From assembly GCA_002427105.1 (NCBI GenBank), contig DIPM01000017.1, positions 38,015-102,014 of the forward strand: DNA of 64,000 nt. Direction: 5' to 3'. The notes beneath the pieces are model-generated. The model did not search any database and was not told the DNA's origin. It saw nothing but the letters and a program-made list of their open reading frames with translations. Position numbers and translations under genes: made by a program. Below are positions 26,439 to 36,071 of the stretch, one piece after another. This stretch comes from Marinilabiliaceae bacterium UBA5488 (GTDB lineage Bacteria; Bacteroidota; Bacteroidia; Bacteroidales; Marinilabiliaceae). The stretch's first letter is position 1. Each line of letters opens with the position of its first letter.

Positions 26439-27414
26439 ATCCGGCATAAAGTTCTTCCACACTGCCGAGTAAGTCCATTATCTCTTGATAATTTTCACTT
26501 TGAAGCAGTTTGATTTTGGTGTCTCTTAAATTGGGTAAGCCCTTAAATGTCACCGCTATATGTCGGCGAGTATGCAGTATCCCCTTTCGCTCACCCAACC
26601 ATTCAACTGTCAGAGACAAATGCCTTTTAACAATCTCAACATGTTCTTTAATAGAAAAGGGTGATAATAGCTCACCGCTGTCAAGATAGTGGCGTATCTC
26701 CTTAAAAATCCAGGGTCGGCCAATAGATCCGCGACCAATCATTATCGCGTCAACTCCATATCTGTTAAAATATTCACGCGCCTTTTCAGGAGAATTAACA
26801 TCGCCGTTGCCTATTATCGGTATGTGAATTCGCGGATTATTCTTAACCTCCCCGATTCTATCCCAATCTGCACTACCGCTATACATCTGGCTGCGGGTTC
26901 GGCCATGAATAGTCAAAGCTTTAATACCAACATCCTGCAGCTGCTCGGCAAGCTGATTGATTACTATCGAATCTTCATCCCAACCAAGGCGGGTCTTTAC
27001 CGTAACAGGAAGCTTTACAGCTTTGACGATTTCGGATGTGATTTCAAGCAAAAGTGGAATATCGCGCAACATACCCGAACCGGCTCCCTTTGTGGCAATC
27101 TTCCTAACCGGGCATCCAAAATTCAAATCAATCAAATCAGGACCTGCTGCTTCTGCAATTTTTGCAGCTTCAACAAGAGCATCTACTTCTCTGCCATAAA
27201 GCTGAATCCCGACGGGTCGTTCAGATTCACTAAAGCTAAGCTTCTTCTTAGTCTTTTCAATATTGCGTATCAATGCATCAGAAGAGACAAACTCAGTATA
27301 AAGCATATCAGCGCCAAACTCCTTGCACAAACTCCTGAACACCAAATCAGAAACATCTTCCATGGGCGCCAGAAATAATGCTTCCTTTCTATATCTTATC
27401 TCGCCTATCTTCAC
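26404..27414 (-). CDS. dusB: tRNA-dihydrouridine synthase
   Basis: 336 aa. An FMN enzyme that reduces uridine in the D-loop of tRNA with NADPH. N-terminal LAPMEDVSDLVFRSLCKEFGADMLYTEF, the catalytic Cys in DLNFGCPVRKI, LTIHGRTRSQMY, IGNGDVNSPEKA and DAIMIGRGSIGRPW are family hallmarks; the C-terminal helical domain has HIAVTFKGLP. The length fits DusB. The 3' ends of this gene and of the LolC/E-type permease overlap by 35 bp, an unusually long convergent overlap. Confidence 0.93.
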   Translation of the reverse strand: MKIGEIRYRKEALFLAPMEDVSDLVFRSLCKEFGADMLYTEFVSSDALIRNIEKTKKKLSFSESERPVGIQLYGREVDALVEAAKIAEAAGPDLIDLNFGCPVRKIATKGAGSGMLRDIPLLLEITSEIVKAVKLPVTVKTRLGWDEDSIVINQLAEQLQDVGIKALTIHGRTRSQMYSGSADWDRIGEVKNNPRIHIPIIGNGDVNSPEKAREYFNRYGVDAIMIGRGSIGRPWIFKEIRHYLDSGELLSPFSIKEHVEIVKRHLSLTVEWLGERKGILHTRRHIAVTFKGLPNLRDTKIKLLQSENYQEIMDLLGSVEELYAGFNPLEALSSND

Positions 27415-27606
27415 TTTTAATCCTTATAAAAAGCCTTCTAATCTGAACAATTACCTGTGATTTTGGTCTAACTTCAGGCTCACCATCCTTAAAACGATTG
27501 CAATCAGGCCGCAAAGATAAACTATTTCACTAATGAGACTAAAATTATATACTAACACATCAGCTTTTTTTCTTAAATTGGAGAACCAAAAAGGACTACC
27601 AAAACT

Positions 27607-29619
27607 ATGGCGAAGTTGAAAAATAAAACGCTTGTTTTTTTGATGCGAGAAATTACTATCCCTGTTTTCTTAGCGCTTGTCGTATTATCCTCCTTCGGAT
27701 GTGCTCAAAGACAAAATAGGGAGCTTTCAGATGCACAATCACCAAATGAGAATATCCTCGTGTCCGACTCGCTGATAGTAAACCAACTAATAGAAAGATC
27801 AGAGAGTTTTTTCAAAGATACCGGTCCCAGGGCTGAAGAGTTTGATGCCTTTTTGCTGGAGGCGCTGGATTTGGCCGAACGCCGAAATCTTATCACCCAC
27901 GAAATTATCATCTATAATATTGTAGGAAAACGTTATAGAAACAGGTCGCATTATGGTGAAGCTCTGAAGCATCACCACCGTGCCCTCAGCCTAGCCCAAA
28001 GCATTAACAACACTGAGCTTCTGGCAGAAATATATAACCAGATAGGGGTTGTATATCGACGTACTGACGACAACTCCATGGCTCTTGATATGCATTTCAA
28101 AGCTCTTAAGCTCGCTGAAGAAGTTAGTGACAGTTTTAACATAAGCGTTTCTATCAATAGCATAGGTAATGTGAATTATAATTTGGGACGCTATCATACT
28201 GCCATAGAGTATTTGCTTCGCTCACTGGAATTATCTAAAAATGCCGGTAATATTATGGGTATGGCAATTAATACCAACAATATTGGCGAATGTATGCTAA
28301 AATTAGGCGAGCCCGACAGTGCTCTGGTGTATTTCAGAAAATCACTAGATTACAATTCTCAACTTGGGAACCGGGTAGGACAGTCAATTTGCTTTAACAG
28401 TATAGGCGCTGCCTACATCGCCAAGGGGGAGTTTGAAAAGGCGAAAAACTATCTTGAGCGCTCGCTTCAGATAAACCGCAAGCTAAGCGACAGGATGCAG
28501 ATTGCCATGAGTTTAGGCAAAGTTGGCGAAGTTAACCTGATGATGGGCAATTATGAAGAGGCCAAAGACAATCTCTTCGAATCGTTTGAAATATCCTCAA
28601 GGATAGGCTCGCGCTTTCAGGCTGAAGAGAGTGCGCGTCTTATCTCCTTGTTTTATGAGAAAACCAATGATTACCCCAAGTCGCTTGAGTATTACAAAAT
28701 ATCTACCCAGTATAAGGACAGCATACTCAACGAGAAAAACATGAATCACCTCACCACAATTGAGGCTACCATGGATGCTGAGGCTCAAAGGGATCAAATC
28801 CAGCATTTAAACCGTGAAACACTTGAACAACAATCGGTGCTTATACGTCAAAGGCAGATGCTGGTAATTTCTATTACTGTACTAATTATTCTAATAGTTG
28901 TTGTTTCACTATTGGTTTTCCAACACCGTCTTCGTACCAAATACAACAATCTGAAAAACCAACAAAAACTTTTACGCTCACAATTAAACCCGCACTTTAT
29001 TTTCAATGCTCTGAGTGCGATTCAGGTATATATGCTTGAGCACGACACAGAAAAATCGACCCGCTTTCTTACTGATTTTGCCAAATTAATGCGCATGGTT
29101 CTGAAGCTGTCTCACTATGACTATATCTCGCTAAAGAATGAATGTGAGATTCTTGAGTATTACCTTTCCCTTCAGCAGTTGAGATTTTTAGAACCCTTCG
29201 ACTACAGAATAATCATAGACCCCTCAATAGAAAGCGATGCCGTGCTGGTTCCACCAATGATTACCCAACCTTTTGTTGAAAATGCTGTTGAGCACGGCAT
29301 TAAGGATATTCACGGCAAAGGACTGCTCGACATAAGATATAAACAAGTAAATGATCAGATGATTATCGAGGTAGAAGATAATGGCATAGGAATCAATAAT
29401 TCTATGCAGCAAAAAAGCGAAAAAACAAGAAACCATGAGTCAATGGCAACAAAAATCACCAAAGAGCGACTGGAAGTAATTAGAAATGACTCTGGCGGTA
29501 AAGTAGCCTTGGAAATAATTGATAAAAAAGACGTTAACCCTTTCGATCACGGCACGCTGGTTCGCATAATTTTGCCCCTCGTTGATCAAGTCTCATCCAA
29601 AAGCATAAATAATGGATAG
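27607..29619 (+). CDS. TPR-containing LytS-type sensor histidine kinase
   Basis: 670 aa. A signal or lipoprotein-like N-terminus (SSFGC, about residues 29-33) leads to six or so tetratricopeptide repeats (about 70-370; for example YGEALKHHHRALSLAQ, YHTAIEYLLRSLELSK), a coiled coil, a membrane helix (about 417-435) and a cytoplasmic His_kinase domain with LRSQLNPHFIFNALSAIQ (phospho-His about 463) and a HATPase domain (PPMITQPFVENAVEHGI; VEDNGIGI). The TPR domain is thus predicted to be outside the cytoplasm and to bind a protein or peptide signal. Start overlaps are absent upstream, but the stop overlaps the LytTR regulator by 8 bp, so they form a pair. Confidence 0.93.
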   Translation: MAKLKNKTLVFLMREITIPVFLALVVLSSFGCAQRQNRELSDAQSPNENILVSDSLIVNQLIERSESFFKDTGPRAEEFDAFLLEALDLAERRNLITHEIIIYNIVGKRYRNRSHYGEALKHHHRALSLAQSINNTELLAEIYNQIGVVYRRTDDNSMALDMHFKALKLAEEVSDSFNISVSINSIGNVNYNLGRYHTAIEYLLRSLELSKNAGNIMGMAINTNNIGECMLKLGEPDSALVYFRKSLDYNSQLGNRVGQSICFNSIGAAYIAKGEFEKAKNYLERSLQINRKLSDRMQIAMSLGKVGEVNLMMGNYEEAKDNLFESFEISSRIGSRFQAEESARLISLFYEKTNDYPKSLEYYKISTQYKDSILNEKNMNHLTTIEATMDAEAQRDQIQHLNRETLEQQSVLIRQRQMLVISITVLIILIVVVSLLVFQHRLRTKYNNLKNQQKLLRSQLNPHFIFNALSAIQVYMLEHDTEKSTRFLTDFAKLMRMVLKLSHYDYISLKNECEILEYYLSLQQLRFLEPFDYRIIIDPSIESDAVLVPPMITQPFVENAVEHGIKDIHGKGLLDIRYKQVNDQMIIEVEDNGIGINNSMQQKSEKTRNHESMATKITKERLEVIRNDSGGKVALEIIDKKDVNPFDHGTLVRIILPLVDQVSSKSINNG

Positions 29620-30376
29620 CTATAAAGTTGTAATAGTTGAAGATGACCTCTTTTCACGTCGCCTGGTAAGACTTATTATTGACAATCACTTTTCTGAATT
29701 GGAAATTGTTGGAGAATACAGCTCGGTTGCTGATGCCGGGAAAAATATTCCCTTACTTGCACCTCATCTGGTAATATTGGATATTCAACTGGAAGACGGT
29801 AGTGCATTTGACCTTTTGAAAGGTTTGCAAAGCACTGGGATAGAATTTAAGATAGTATTTATGTCCTCTTATCAAAGCTATCTTGAAGAGGCTGTTCAAT
29901 TTGCGGCAGTTGACTTCCTGAAAAAGCCCTTTGATGAAGGAGATTTTGTCTTGGCCCTCGACAGGGCAATAGACTCTATTAACGACTCAGACTATAATCA
30001 TCGCTTAGATACCTTATTCAAAAATCTTAAGGACAGTAGTGGTGAAAAGTCAATTATCTTTAAACTTGAAAGTGGGCCTGTAAGCGTGCCTCTTTCAAAA
30101 ATAATTTTCGGCAAAGCTATCCCGGGCGGTGCAGAATTCAAACTTTATTCCGGCGAAGATTTCTTTGTTCCTTTGCCTCTCAGGCGCTATGAGCTCTTGC
30201 TGAACAACTACGGTTTCTTTCGTTGTCATCCAATTTATGTAATCAACCTCAAGCATATAAAAACGGTTGACGCCAATCACGAACTTGTAATCTTCTCTTC
30301 CGGGCACGTAGTCCCATTTGAAGGTTGGCGCAGAACATCTCTTGTCAACAAATATAATGCCCTGACAAGCGTCTAA
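29612..30376 (+). CDS. LytTR-family response regulator
   Basis: 254 aa. Receiver domain with EDDLFSRRL, phospho-Asp about 57 in LVILDIQLEDGSAF and Lys in FLKKPFDEGD; C-terminal LytTR DNA-binding domain (about 148-250) with FFRCHPIYVINLKHIKTV near its core. It is the partner of the TPR kinase, with an 8-bp overlap. Targets are unknown. The 3' end stops 3 bp from the convergent trpS stop. Confidence 0.94.
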   Translation: MDSYKVVIVEDDLFSRRLVRLIIDNHFSELEIVGEYSSVADAGKNIPLLAPHLVILDIQLEDGSAFDLLKGLQSTGIEFKIVFMSSYQSYLEEAVQFAAVDFLKKPFDEGDFVLALDRAIDSINDSDYNHRLDTLFKNLKDSSGEKSIIFKLESGPVSVPLSKIIFGKAIPGGAEFKLYSGEDFFVPLPLRRYELLLNNYGFFRCHPIYVINLKHIKTVDANHELVIFSSGHVVPFEGWRRTSLVNKYNALTSV

Positions 30377-30379
30377 GAA

Positions 30380-31369
30380 TCAGAAGGGACGGAAGCCAAT
30401 TAGTTCGCGTACTTCGCGCAAGGTTCCGGCTGCACTCGCGTGCGCTTTCTCCTTCCCCATATTTACAACTTTACGCAAATAAACTTCATCAGCTGAGATT
30501 TCCTTAATTCGTTCGCGCAAGGGCTCTGTAAAGATTACTATATCTTCAGCCAACTGCTTTTTCAAATCACCGTACCTGATTGAGCAGTTGCTATATGCTT
30601 CTTTAAAAAATTGGAGCGTTTCAGGCTTTGATACCACTGACATTATGGTGAATAGGTTATTAACAGGCTCGCTAACAGGCGAATCAGGTTCAAGTGGACC
30701 TGTGTCAGTAACTGCCTTCATCACTTTCTTGCGTATATCACGTGGTTCGTCAATAAGGTATAGACCATTACCCTCAGATTTACCCATCTTCCCGCTTCCA
30801 TCAAGGCCGGGTATCTTAACGAGAGTTTCCCCAAAATTAAATGGCTCAGGAATTGGGAAAAGCTCATTATCATACATACGATTGAAACGCGCCGCAAATT
30901 TACGTGTCATCTCAAGATTCTGCTCCTGATCTTTGCCCACGGGAACTTTATGCGCCTTGTGAATAATTATGTCTGAAGCCATAAGTACCGGATAGGTTAG
31001 CAGTCCGGCATTGACATTATCAGGATTGCTGCGAACCTTCTCTTTAAAAGTTGTAGTGCGCTCTAGCTCTCCGATATAAGCATTCATATTAAGCAGCAAA
31101 GTAAGTTCTGCTACTTCCGGCAAATCACTTTGAATATATATGGTAGCTTTTTCCGGGTCGAGGCCGCAAGCAAGATATTCAGCCAGCACTTGATGTACAT
31201 TTCCGTGCAAATCCTTGGGAGTGGGGTGAGTGGTCAGCGAATGATAATCAGCAATAAAAAAATAACAGTTATAGTTATCTTGCATCTTCACAAAATTCTT
31301 AACCGCACCAAAATAATTCCCTAAATGCAGATTGCCGGTAGGTCTGATACCGCTAGCAACTATCTCCAT
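30380..31369 (-). CDS. trpS: Tryptophanyl-tRNA synthetase
   Basis: 329 aa from the ATG at 31369 (MEIVASGIRPTGNLHLG); a longer frame to 31423 exists but is unlike other TrpS proteins. It charges tRNA-Trp. Class I signatures: the HIGH-type PTGNLHLGNYFGAV near the start and the KMSKS-type KMGKSEGN near residue 190. Fragments VGKDQEQNLEMTRKFA and YPVLMASDIIIHKA belong to the tryptophan and ATP pocket. It is a single gene divergent from nadB. Confidence 0.95.
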   Translation of the reverse strand: MEIVASGIRPTGNLHLGNYFGAVKNFVKMQDNYNCYFFIADYHSLTTHPTPKDLHGNVHQVLAEYLACGLDPEKATIYIQSDLPEVAELTLLLNMNAYIGELERTTTFKEKVRSNPDNVNAGLLTYPVLMASDIIIHKAHKVPVGKDQEQNLEMTRKFAARFNRMYDNELFPIPEPFNFGETLVKIPGLDGSGKMGKSEGNGLYLIDEPRDIRKKVMKAVTDTGPLEPDSPVSEPVNNLFTIMSVVSKPETLQFFKEAYSNCSIRYGDLKKQLAEDIVIFTEPLRERIKEISADEVYLRKVVNMGKEKAHASAAGTLREVRELIGFRPF

Positions 31370-31570
31370 GTGTAATGTTCTTTTATCTGTTAATGCCTGC
31401 AAAAATAGACAACAAAATTGCAAATCCTTAACGAATCGCGAACTTTCTTATCATAACCTGGCCTATTCATAAATCTTAAACATTGCTGTCGGGTAAATAT
31501 TTCAAAACAACTTTGTTTATGGATTGCTCACCTCGTTCGAAATGCTAAGCTTTAAACCCCCAATGGCAAT

Positions 31571-31596
31571 GTCATTGCGAGCTTTGCGAGGAATCT
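31571..31596 (+). repeat. Fragment of a GTCATTGCGAG-type dispersed repeat
   Basis: The stretch GTCATTGCGAGC with GCGAGGAATCT right after it resembles short intergenic repeats (GTCATTGCGAG...GCAATC) seen in many unrelated bacterial genomes. Only one copy occurs in this window, so repeat status rests on recognition and not on a second copy. Confidence 0.45.
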
Positions 31597-31664
31597 ATTC
31601 GTTTTTGCAGGACAAACAGGGAATCTAAATTGGGAAAGAACTGAATTATCTATTCCCTTTTTAA

Positions 31665-31672
31665 TAACTTTG
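31665..31672 (+). promoter_or_regulatory. Candidate -7 box (TAACTTTG) for nadB
   Basis: TAACTTTG matches TAnnTTTG and ends 25 bp before the nadB ATG. A good TTG -33 element at the usual 19-21 bp is not seen. Confidence 0.5.
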
Positions 31673-31697
31673 TAAGTTAAAACAAAGCACAGATATC

Positions 31698-33293
31698 ATG
31701 CGAATTAAAGATACATCACAAAGGAAAAAGTTCGACTTCCTGGTTATCGGAAGCGGAATAGCCGGATTCAGTTTTGCCCTCAACGCTGCAAAGTACGGTA
31801 GCGTTTGTGTTGTGACCAAGGAAAAAGCCGGTCATACTGCCACTCAGTACGCACAGGGAGGAATCTCTTCCGTTACATACAAACCCGACGATTTTGAAAA
31901 GCATATAAACGACACCCTCATTGCAGGTGCAGGGCTTTGTAACCCTGAAGTTGTGCATCACGTTGTTACGGAGGCGCCGGAGCAGATAAAACAATTAATG
32001 GCCTGGGGAACCCAGTTTGATAAAACCGGAGACGGGAAGTTTGACCTGCACCGTGAGGGAGGTCACTCAGAGCACCGCATACTTCATCACAAGGACAACA
32101 CAGGCTTTGAGATACAGAGGGCACTGATTGAAGCCGTAAAAAAGCATCCTGAAATTACCGTCCTGGAAGATCATTTTGCCGTTGAAATAATCACTCAGCA
32201 CCATTTGGGCGAGAAAGTAACCCGCTGGCGCAAGGATATTGAATGTTATGGCGCATACGTACTCAACAGCAGCTCCAACACTGTTGAGACTATATTGGCT
32301 AAGGTAACTCTGATGGCCACCGGAGGAGTAGGAGCTGTATATAACACCACAACCAACCCCCAATTTGCTACTGGCGACGGTATCGCGATGGTTTATCGTG
32401 CCAAAGGAACCGTTGAGAACATGGAATTTATCCAGTTCCACCCCACTTCCTTATATAATCCCAAAGAGCGGCCATCTTTCCTGATAACTGAGGCCATGCG
32501 CGGATTTGGAGGAATACTAAAACGTCGTGACGGACAAAAATTTATGCACAAATATGACGAGCGCGAAAACCTCGCACCACGCGATATTGTAGCCAGGGCA
32601 ATAGATAATGAAATGAAAAATACTGGTGACGAGCATGTCTATCTGGATGTAACTCACAAAGATCCTGAAGAGATTAAGAAACACTTTCCCACCATCTATA
32701 AAAAGTGCTTATCCTTAGGTCTGGATATCACCAAAGAAATGATTCCGGTAGTGCCGGCAGCACATTACTCATGCGGAGGAATAAAGGTAGATCTGAATGG
32801 ACGGACAAGTATCAACCGCTTATATGCAGCCGGTGAGTGTAGCTGTACCGGATTGCACGGCGCCAACAGGCTTGCTTCTAACTCCTTGCTTGAAGCAGTA
32901 GTTTATGCCGATTCCGCTGTCAAAGATGCTGCCCAACTTATCAAAACTCTAACATTCTGCGATCAGGTACCCGAGTGGGACGATGAAGGAACCTCCATGC
33001 CTGAAGAGATGGTCTTGATTACTCAAAGCCGGAAAGAGCTGGAGCAGATTATGAGTTACTACGTTGGCATTGTCCGCTCAAATCTACGCCTAAAAAGAGC
33101 CCTCGACCGTATGGAGATTTTTTACCACGAGACCGAAAGCCTCTTTCAGCGCTCAGTCGTATCGCAGGAACTTTGCGAGCTAAGAAACAGCATTAACGTA
33201 GGCTATCTGATAATAAAAATGGCTCAGCAACGACGCGAGAGCCGAGGGCTGCACTTTAACGTTGATTATCCAAACCAGATAGAGCTAAAATAG
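31698..33293 (+). CDS. nadB: L-aspartate oxidase
   Basis: 531 aa. First enzyme of de novo NAD synthesis: FAD-dependent oxidation of L-aspartate to iminoaspartate. The FAD-binding Rossmann motif is VIGSGIAGFSFALNAAK near the N-terminus; HTATQYAQGGISSV, FIQFHPTSLY, LAPRDIVARAID, AAHYSCGGIKVD and GLHGANRLASNSLLE follow in family order. The C-terminal helical domain is about 430-525. The partners nadA and nadC are not in the window. It is a single gene; the ECF sigma operon starts 68 bp downstream. Confidence 0.96.
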   Translation: MRIKDTSQRKKFDFLVIGSGIAGFSFALNAAKYGSVCVVTKEKAGHTATQYAQGGISSVTYKPDDFEKHINDTLIAGAGLCNPEVVHHVVTEAPEQIKQLMAWGTQFDKTGDGKFDLHREGGHSEHRILHHKDNTGFEIQRALIEAVKKHPEITVLEDHFAVEIITQHHLGEKVTRWRKDIECYGAYVLNSSSNTVETILAKVTLMATGGVGAVYNTTTNPQFATGDGIAMVYRAKGTVENMEFIQFHPTSLYNPKERPSFLITEAMRGFGGILKRRDGQKFMHKYDERENLAPRDIVARAIDNEMKNTGDEHVYLDVTHKDPEEIKKHFPTIYKKCLSLGLDITKEMIPVVPAAHYSCGGIKVDLNGRTSINRLYAAGECSCTGLHGANRLASNSLLEAVVYADSAVKDAAQLIKTLTFCDQVPEWDDEGTSMPEEMVLITQSRKELEQIMSYYVGIVRSNLRLKRALDRMEIFYHETESLFQRSVVSQELCELRNSINVGYLIIKMAQQRRESRGLHFNVDYPNQIELK

Positions 33294-33309
33294 ATTATTT
33301 TGCTTAGGC

Positions 33310-33342
33310 TGTAACTTTATCGCCCTGTTTCGTGTCGTAGTA
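33310..33342 (+). promoter_or_regulatory. Candidate ECF sigma autoregulated promoter
   Basis: TGTAAC (33310-33315), 18 bp, then GTCGTAGTA (33334-33342), placed 20 bp before the sigma gene ATG. The same layout, TGTAAC-N18-GTCTTATTA, occurs upstream of the outer-membrane gene at 36153. Matching spacing and half-sites in two upstream regions support one sigma factor reading both. Confidence 0.65.
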
Positions 33343-33361
33343 GTGAGTAAGTTATTGTTGG

Positions 33362-33847
33362 ATGACAGAAAAAGCATATAACCAATGCGTTGAATTACAC
33401 GCCGATAATCTTTATCGATTTATCTTTAACAATATTAAGGATAGCGATATGGCATCTGATATTGTTCAGGATGCTTATGAGAAGATGTGGCTATACAAGG
33501 ATGGAGTTGACCCGGCCAAAGCGAAAAGCTATCTTTTCACCACGGCTTACCATCTGCTGGTTGATACCGTAAATAAAAACAAACACTTAATTCCAATTGA
33601 GCAGCAGCCCGAACAGGAATTCAGTACTGACAGGGGCTATTCTGACCTTAATGAAATCCTGCACGACGTCCTTAACCGGCTACCCGCCGATCAGAAAATG
33701 GTTCTTATGCTGCGCGATTATGAGGGATACTCCTACCAGGAGATAGGAGAAATCACAGGTCTTTCCGAAAGTCAGGTTAAAGTTTATATTTATCGCGCCA
33801 GAGTATTCCTGAAAAAATATATAGGAAGATTGGAGGTGGTACTATGA
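33362..33847 (+). CDS. ECF-type RNA polymerase sigma factor
   Basis: 161 aa. Region 2 (about 10-70: LYRFIFNNIKDSDMASDIVQDAYEKMW) recognises the -10 element; region 4 (about 100-155: LPADQKMVLMLRDYEGYSYQEIGEITGLSESQVKVYIYRA) contains the helix-turn-helix for the -35 element. It is coupled to the next gene through a 4-bp ATGA overlap. The shared motif upstream of itself and the 36153 gene suggests autoregulation. Confidence 0.94.
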   Translation: MTEKAYNQCVELHADNLYRFIFNNIKDSDMASDIVQDAYEKMWLYKDGVDPAKAKSYLFTTAYHLLVDTVNKNKHLIPIEQQPEQEFSTDRGYSDLNEILHDVLNRLPADQKMVLMLRDYEGYSYQEIGEITGLSESQVKVYIYRARVFLKKYIGRLEVVL

Positions 33848-34890
33848 GCGAAATGCGTTATATAAATAGGGACAACTACGAGGCTTGGTTTTTGGATTAC
33901 CTGGAAGGAAGTCTAACAGATAGCGAGCAGCGTCAACTTAGCAGCTTCTTGCTTAATAATCCCGATTTAAAGCAGGACTTGCATAAAGAGGACCTTGTGA
34001 GGCTTCCATCGGATTATATGCAAAGCTTCGATGCTAAGCAAAAATTGAGAAGGGCTCCCTCGCCTTTTTCAGAGCTTTCTGAATATGAATTCGCTATGGC
34101 AGATGCTCTCGAGAACGGGAATCCTTTCCCAATGGAGAGAGCAAAGATGTCGGCTGCTGACCAAAAGGAATGGACACTTTATAAAAGCACAATTCTTAGG
34201 GCTCATGCTGTTAAATATCCAAGGAAGAAAGCGCTCAAACGGCGTAGCTTTGCTATTTTGCCTGACGCATTCAGAGTTGCTGCGGCTGCTATTCTACTGA
34301 TGCTGCTCTATAATACCAAAGACAGCACAGAACTGGTTGAAGGCAGACACAAAGGACATTATGAACCAAGTACTCAAATATCTTCTTCATTAACAGCTTC
34401 CATACCCGAACAGACGAAAGAGCTGGCTGACAATGTGACTAATAATGAGCAAACTAAAGCTGTCCTTTTGGAAGCGCCTATTATTATGGATGCCACTTTT
34501 TCAATAAACGAAAAGGATTCTGAAATAGAGGAATACAGAGCTTACATAGAACCCATTGGTGAGCAGCAGATAAGGCAACAGCTAGCTGAACTCGGACAGC
34601 CTGAAATACCAAATGTATATGAAACAGGCTTAAAGTTGATGATGCCTCATTACATAAATAATCACAATAGCCTTGCAGCACTTTATGAGCTTCCTGAAAC
34701 GGAAGCCCTCGCTTCCGCCTCAGAAAAGTCTAATACAATTACTTCTGAATTACTTAAACGCATTAACCCCCTCAACATATCCTACGATAGGATTTATGAC
34801 GAAGCCGGTGAACTGGTTGCTGTAAATCTTAGCGCCGATGGCTTTGAGTTGTCTCAGCGCATTCCCAAATGGCTTAATCGCAGAGAATAA
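33844..34890 (+). CDS. Putative membrane anti-sigma factor
   Basis: 348 aa. The N-terminal half (about 1-135) is cytoplasmic and begins NYEAWFLDYLEGSLTDSE, a pattern like the start of zinc-free anti-sigma domains; one membrane helix follows at about 139-154 (FRVAAAAILLMLLY), then a periplasmic region of about 190 residues with no recognised domain. Overlap with the ECF sigma gene and this topology make an anti-sigma role the best guess. The release signal is unknown. Confidence 0.75.
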   Translation: MSEMRYINRDNYEAWFLDYLEGSLTDSEQRQLSSFLLNNPDLKQDLHKEDLVRLPSDYMQSFDAKQKLRRAPSPFSELSEYEFAMADALENGNPFPMERAKMSAADQKEWTLYKSTILRAHAVKYPRKKALKRRSFAILPDAFRVAAAAILLMLLYNTKDSTELVEGRHKGHYEPSTQISSSLTASIPEQTKELADNVTNNEQTKAVLLEAPIIMDATFSINEKDSEIEEYRAYIEPIGEQQIRQQLAELGQPEIPNVYETGLKLMMPHYINNHNSLAALYELPETEALASASEKSNTITSELLKRINPLNISYDRIYDEAGELVAVNLSADGFELSQRIPKWLNRRE

Positions 34891-34898
34891 TTCATTAA

Positions 34899-35921
34899 TT
34901 AGCCCAGCAGTGGCTTAAGCTCTTTCCCCATCAGCTCAATAGAGCGTTGAACCTGCTCGTGTGTCAGGCCGGCACTGTCCATTTGAAATGTTACACGTGA
35001 AATACCACCAAGAGCTTCGCTGTGCCGTAATATTTTTTCGGCTACTTCCTTTGGGCTACCTACCAGGAAGGCTCCCAAAGGTCCCGTTTGAGCGTCAAAG
35101 CGAGCCCTGGTAATAGGCGGCCAGCCTCGCTCGAGGCCAATTTTTGTAAATGCTCTTGCATAGCCCGGATAGAAAGTCTCTATAGCTTCGGATGTGTCGC
35201 CGGCTAAATAGCCAAGGGAGTGAAGTCCGACTTTCAACTTTTCCGGCGCATGACCGGCCTTAGCACCTGCTTCCCTGTACATATCAACAAGGGGTCGAAA
35301 TCTATGGGTTTCACCTCCTATTACAGCCACCATTAAAGGAAGTCCTAATTTTCCGGCTCTAACAAAGGATGCCGGTGTCCCACCTACCCCTATCCAAATA
35401 GGAATCTTCTCCTGAATAGGACGCGGGTATATTGCCTGATCATTTAATGGAGGCCTGAACTTGCCGCTCCATGTAACCCTATCATTATCGCGGATGTTTA
35501 ACAGCAAATCCAGCTTCTCATCAAACAGTTCATTGTAATCATCCAGGCTATAGCCAAATAAAGGGAAAGCATCGATAAATGAACCTCTCCCCACTTCAAT
35601 TTCAGCACGACCTTTAGAAACCAAATCAAGAGTTGCAAAATGTTGAAATACACGTACCGGATCGGCAGCGCTTAAAACAGTTACTGCACTGCTAAGCTTA
35701 ATATTACTCGTTCTGGCTGCAGCTGCTGCCAGGATAACCGCTGGTGCCGAATCCATATACTCCTCCCGGTGGTGCTCGCCCATACCGAAATAATCCAGTC
35801 CTACTTTATCAGCCAACACCATCCTATCAATCAACTCGTGCAAGGCCTTCATACTCTCCTTTGCTCGCTGAGATTCACTGCTAACATTAACTGCAGCAAA
35901 GCTATCTATTCCTAATTCCAT
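34899..35921 (-). CDS. LLM-class flavin-dependent oxidoreductase
   Basis: 340 aa. A bacterial-luciferase-like TIM barrel using F420 or FMN. Visible parts are GLDYFGMGEHHREEYMDSAPAV near the N-terminus, IKLSSAVTVLSAADPVRVFQ, GRAEIEVGRGSFID and GVGGTPASFVRAGKLGLPLM. Substrate is unknown; such enzymes are often alkanal or nitrilotriacetate-like monooxygenases or oxidoreductases. It lies on the minus strand, 8 bp from the convergent anti-sigma gene, and splits that operon from the outer-membrane pair. Confidence 0.88.
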   Translation of the reverse strand: MELGIDSFAAVNVSSESQRAKESMKALHELIDRMVLADKVGLDYFGMGEHHREEYMDSAPAVILAAAAARTSNIKLSSAVTVLSAADPVRVFQHFATLDLVSKGRAEIEVGRGSFIDAFPLFGYSLDDYNELFDEKLDLLLNIRDNDRVTWSGKFRPPLNDQAIYPRPIQEKIPIWIGVGGTPASFVRAGKLGLPLMVAVIGGETHRFRPLVDMYREAGAKAGHAPEKLKVGLHSLGYLAGDTSEAIETFYPGYARAFTKIGLERGWPPITRARFDAQTGPLGAFLVGSPKEVAEKILRHSEALGGISRVTFQMDSAGLTHEQVQRSIELMGKELKPLLG

Positions 35922-36071
35922 ATTATCTTATTACTATTTCGCTAACTAATTTTTAATCAATCGACTTATGTAGATAACTATTATTATACGGAAAGGTTCA
36001 TAGCTATCAGTTGCATCCGCCAACATCAGCAAGTCGCTCGCAATAAAAAGCTGAATTAAAACATCGCCCCC

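Larger units (their letters stand above)
31370..31697. other. Intergenic region between trpS and nadB
   Basis: 328 bp without a supported gene. It holds a piece of a dispersed GTCATTGCGAG-type repeat (31571-31596) and a candidate nadB promoter box (31665-31672). No RNA gene or riboswitch structure is recognised. Confidence 0.6.

Noticed and set aside
26689..27378. 229-codon plus-strand frame opposite dusB
   Set aside because: Antisense shadow; dusB motifs on the other strand are decisive.
31370..31423. Extended N-terminus for trpS
   Set aside because: The extra 18 residues are not shared with TrpS proteins, and the ATG at 31369 gives the standard start.
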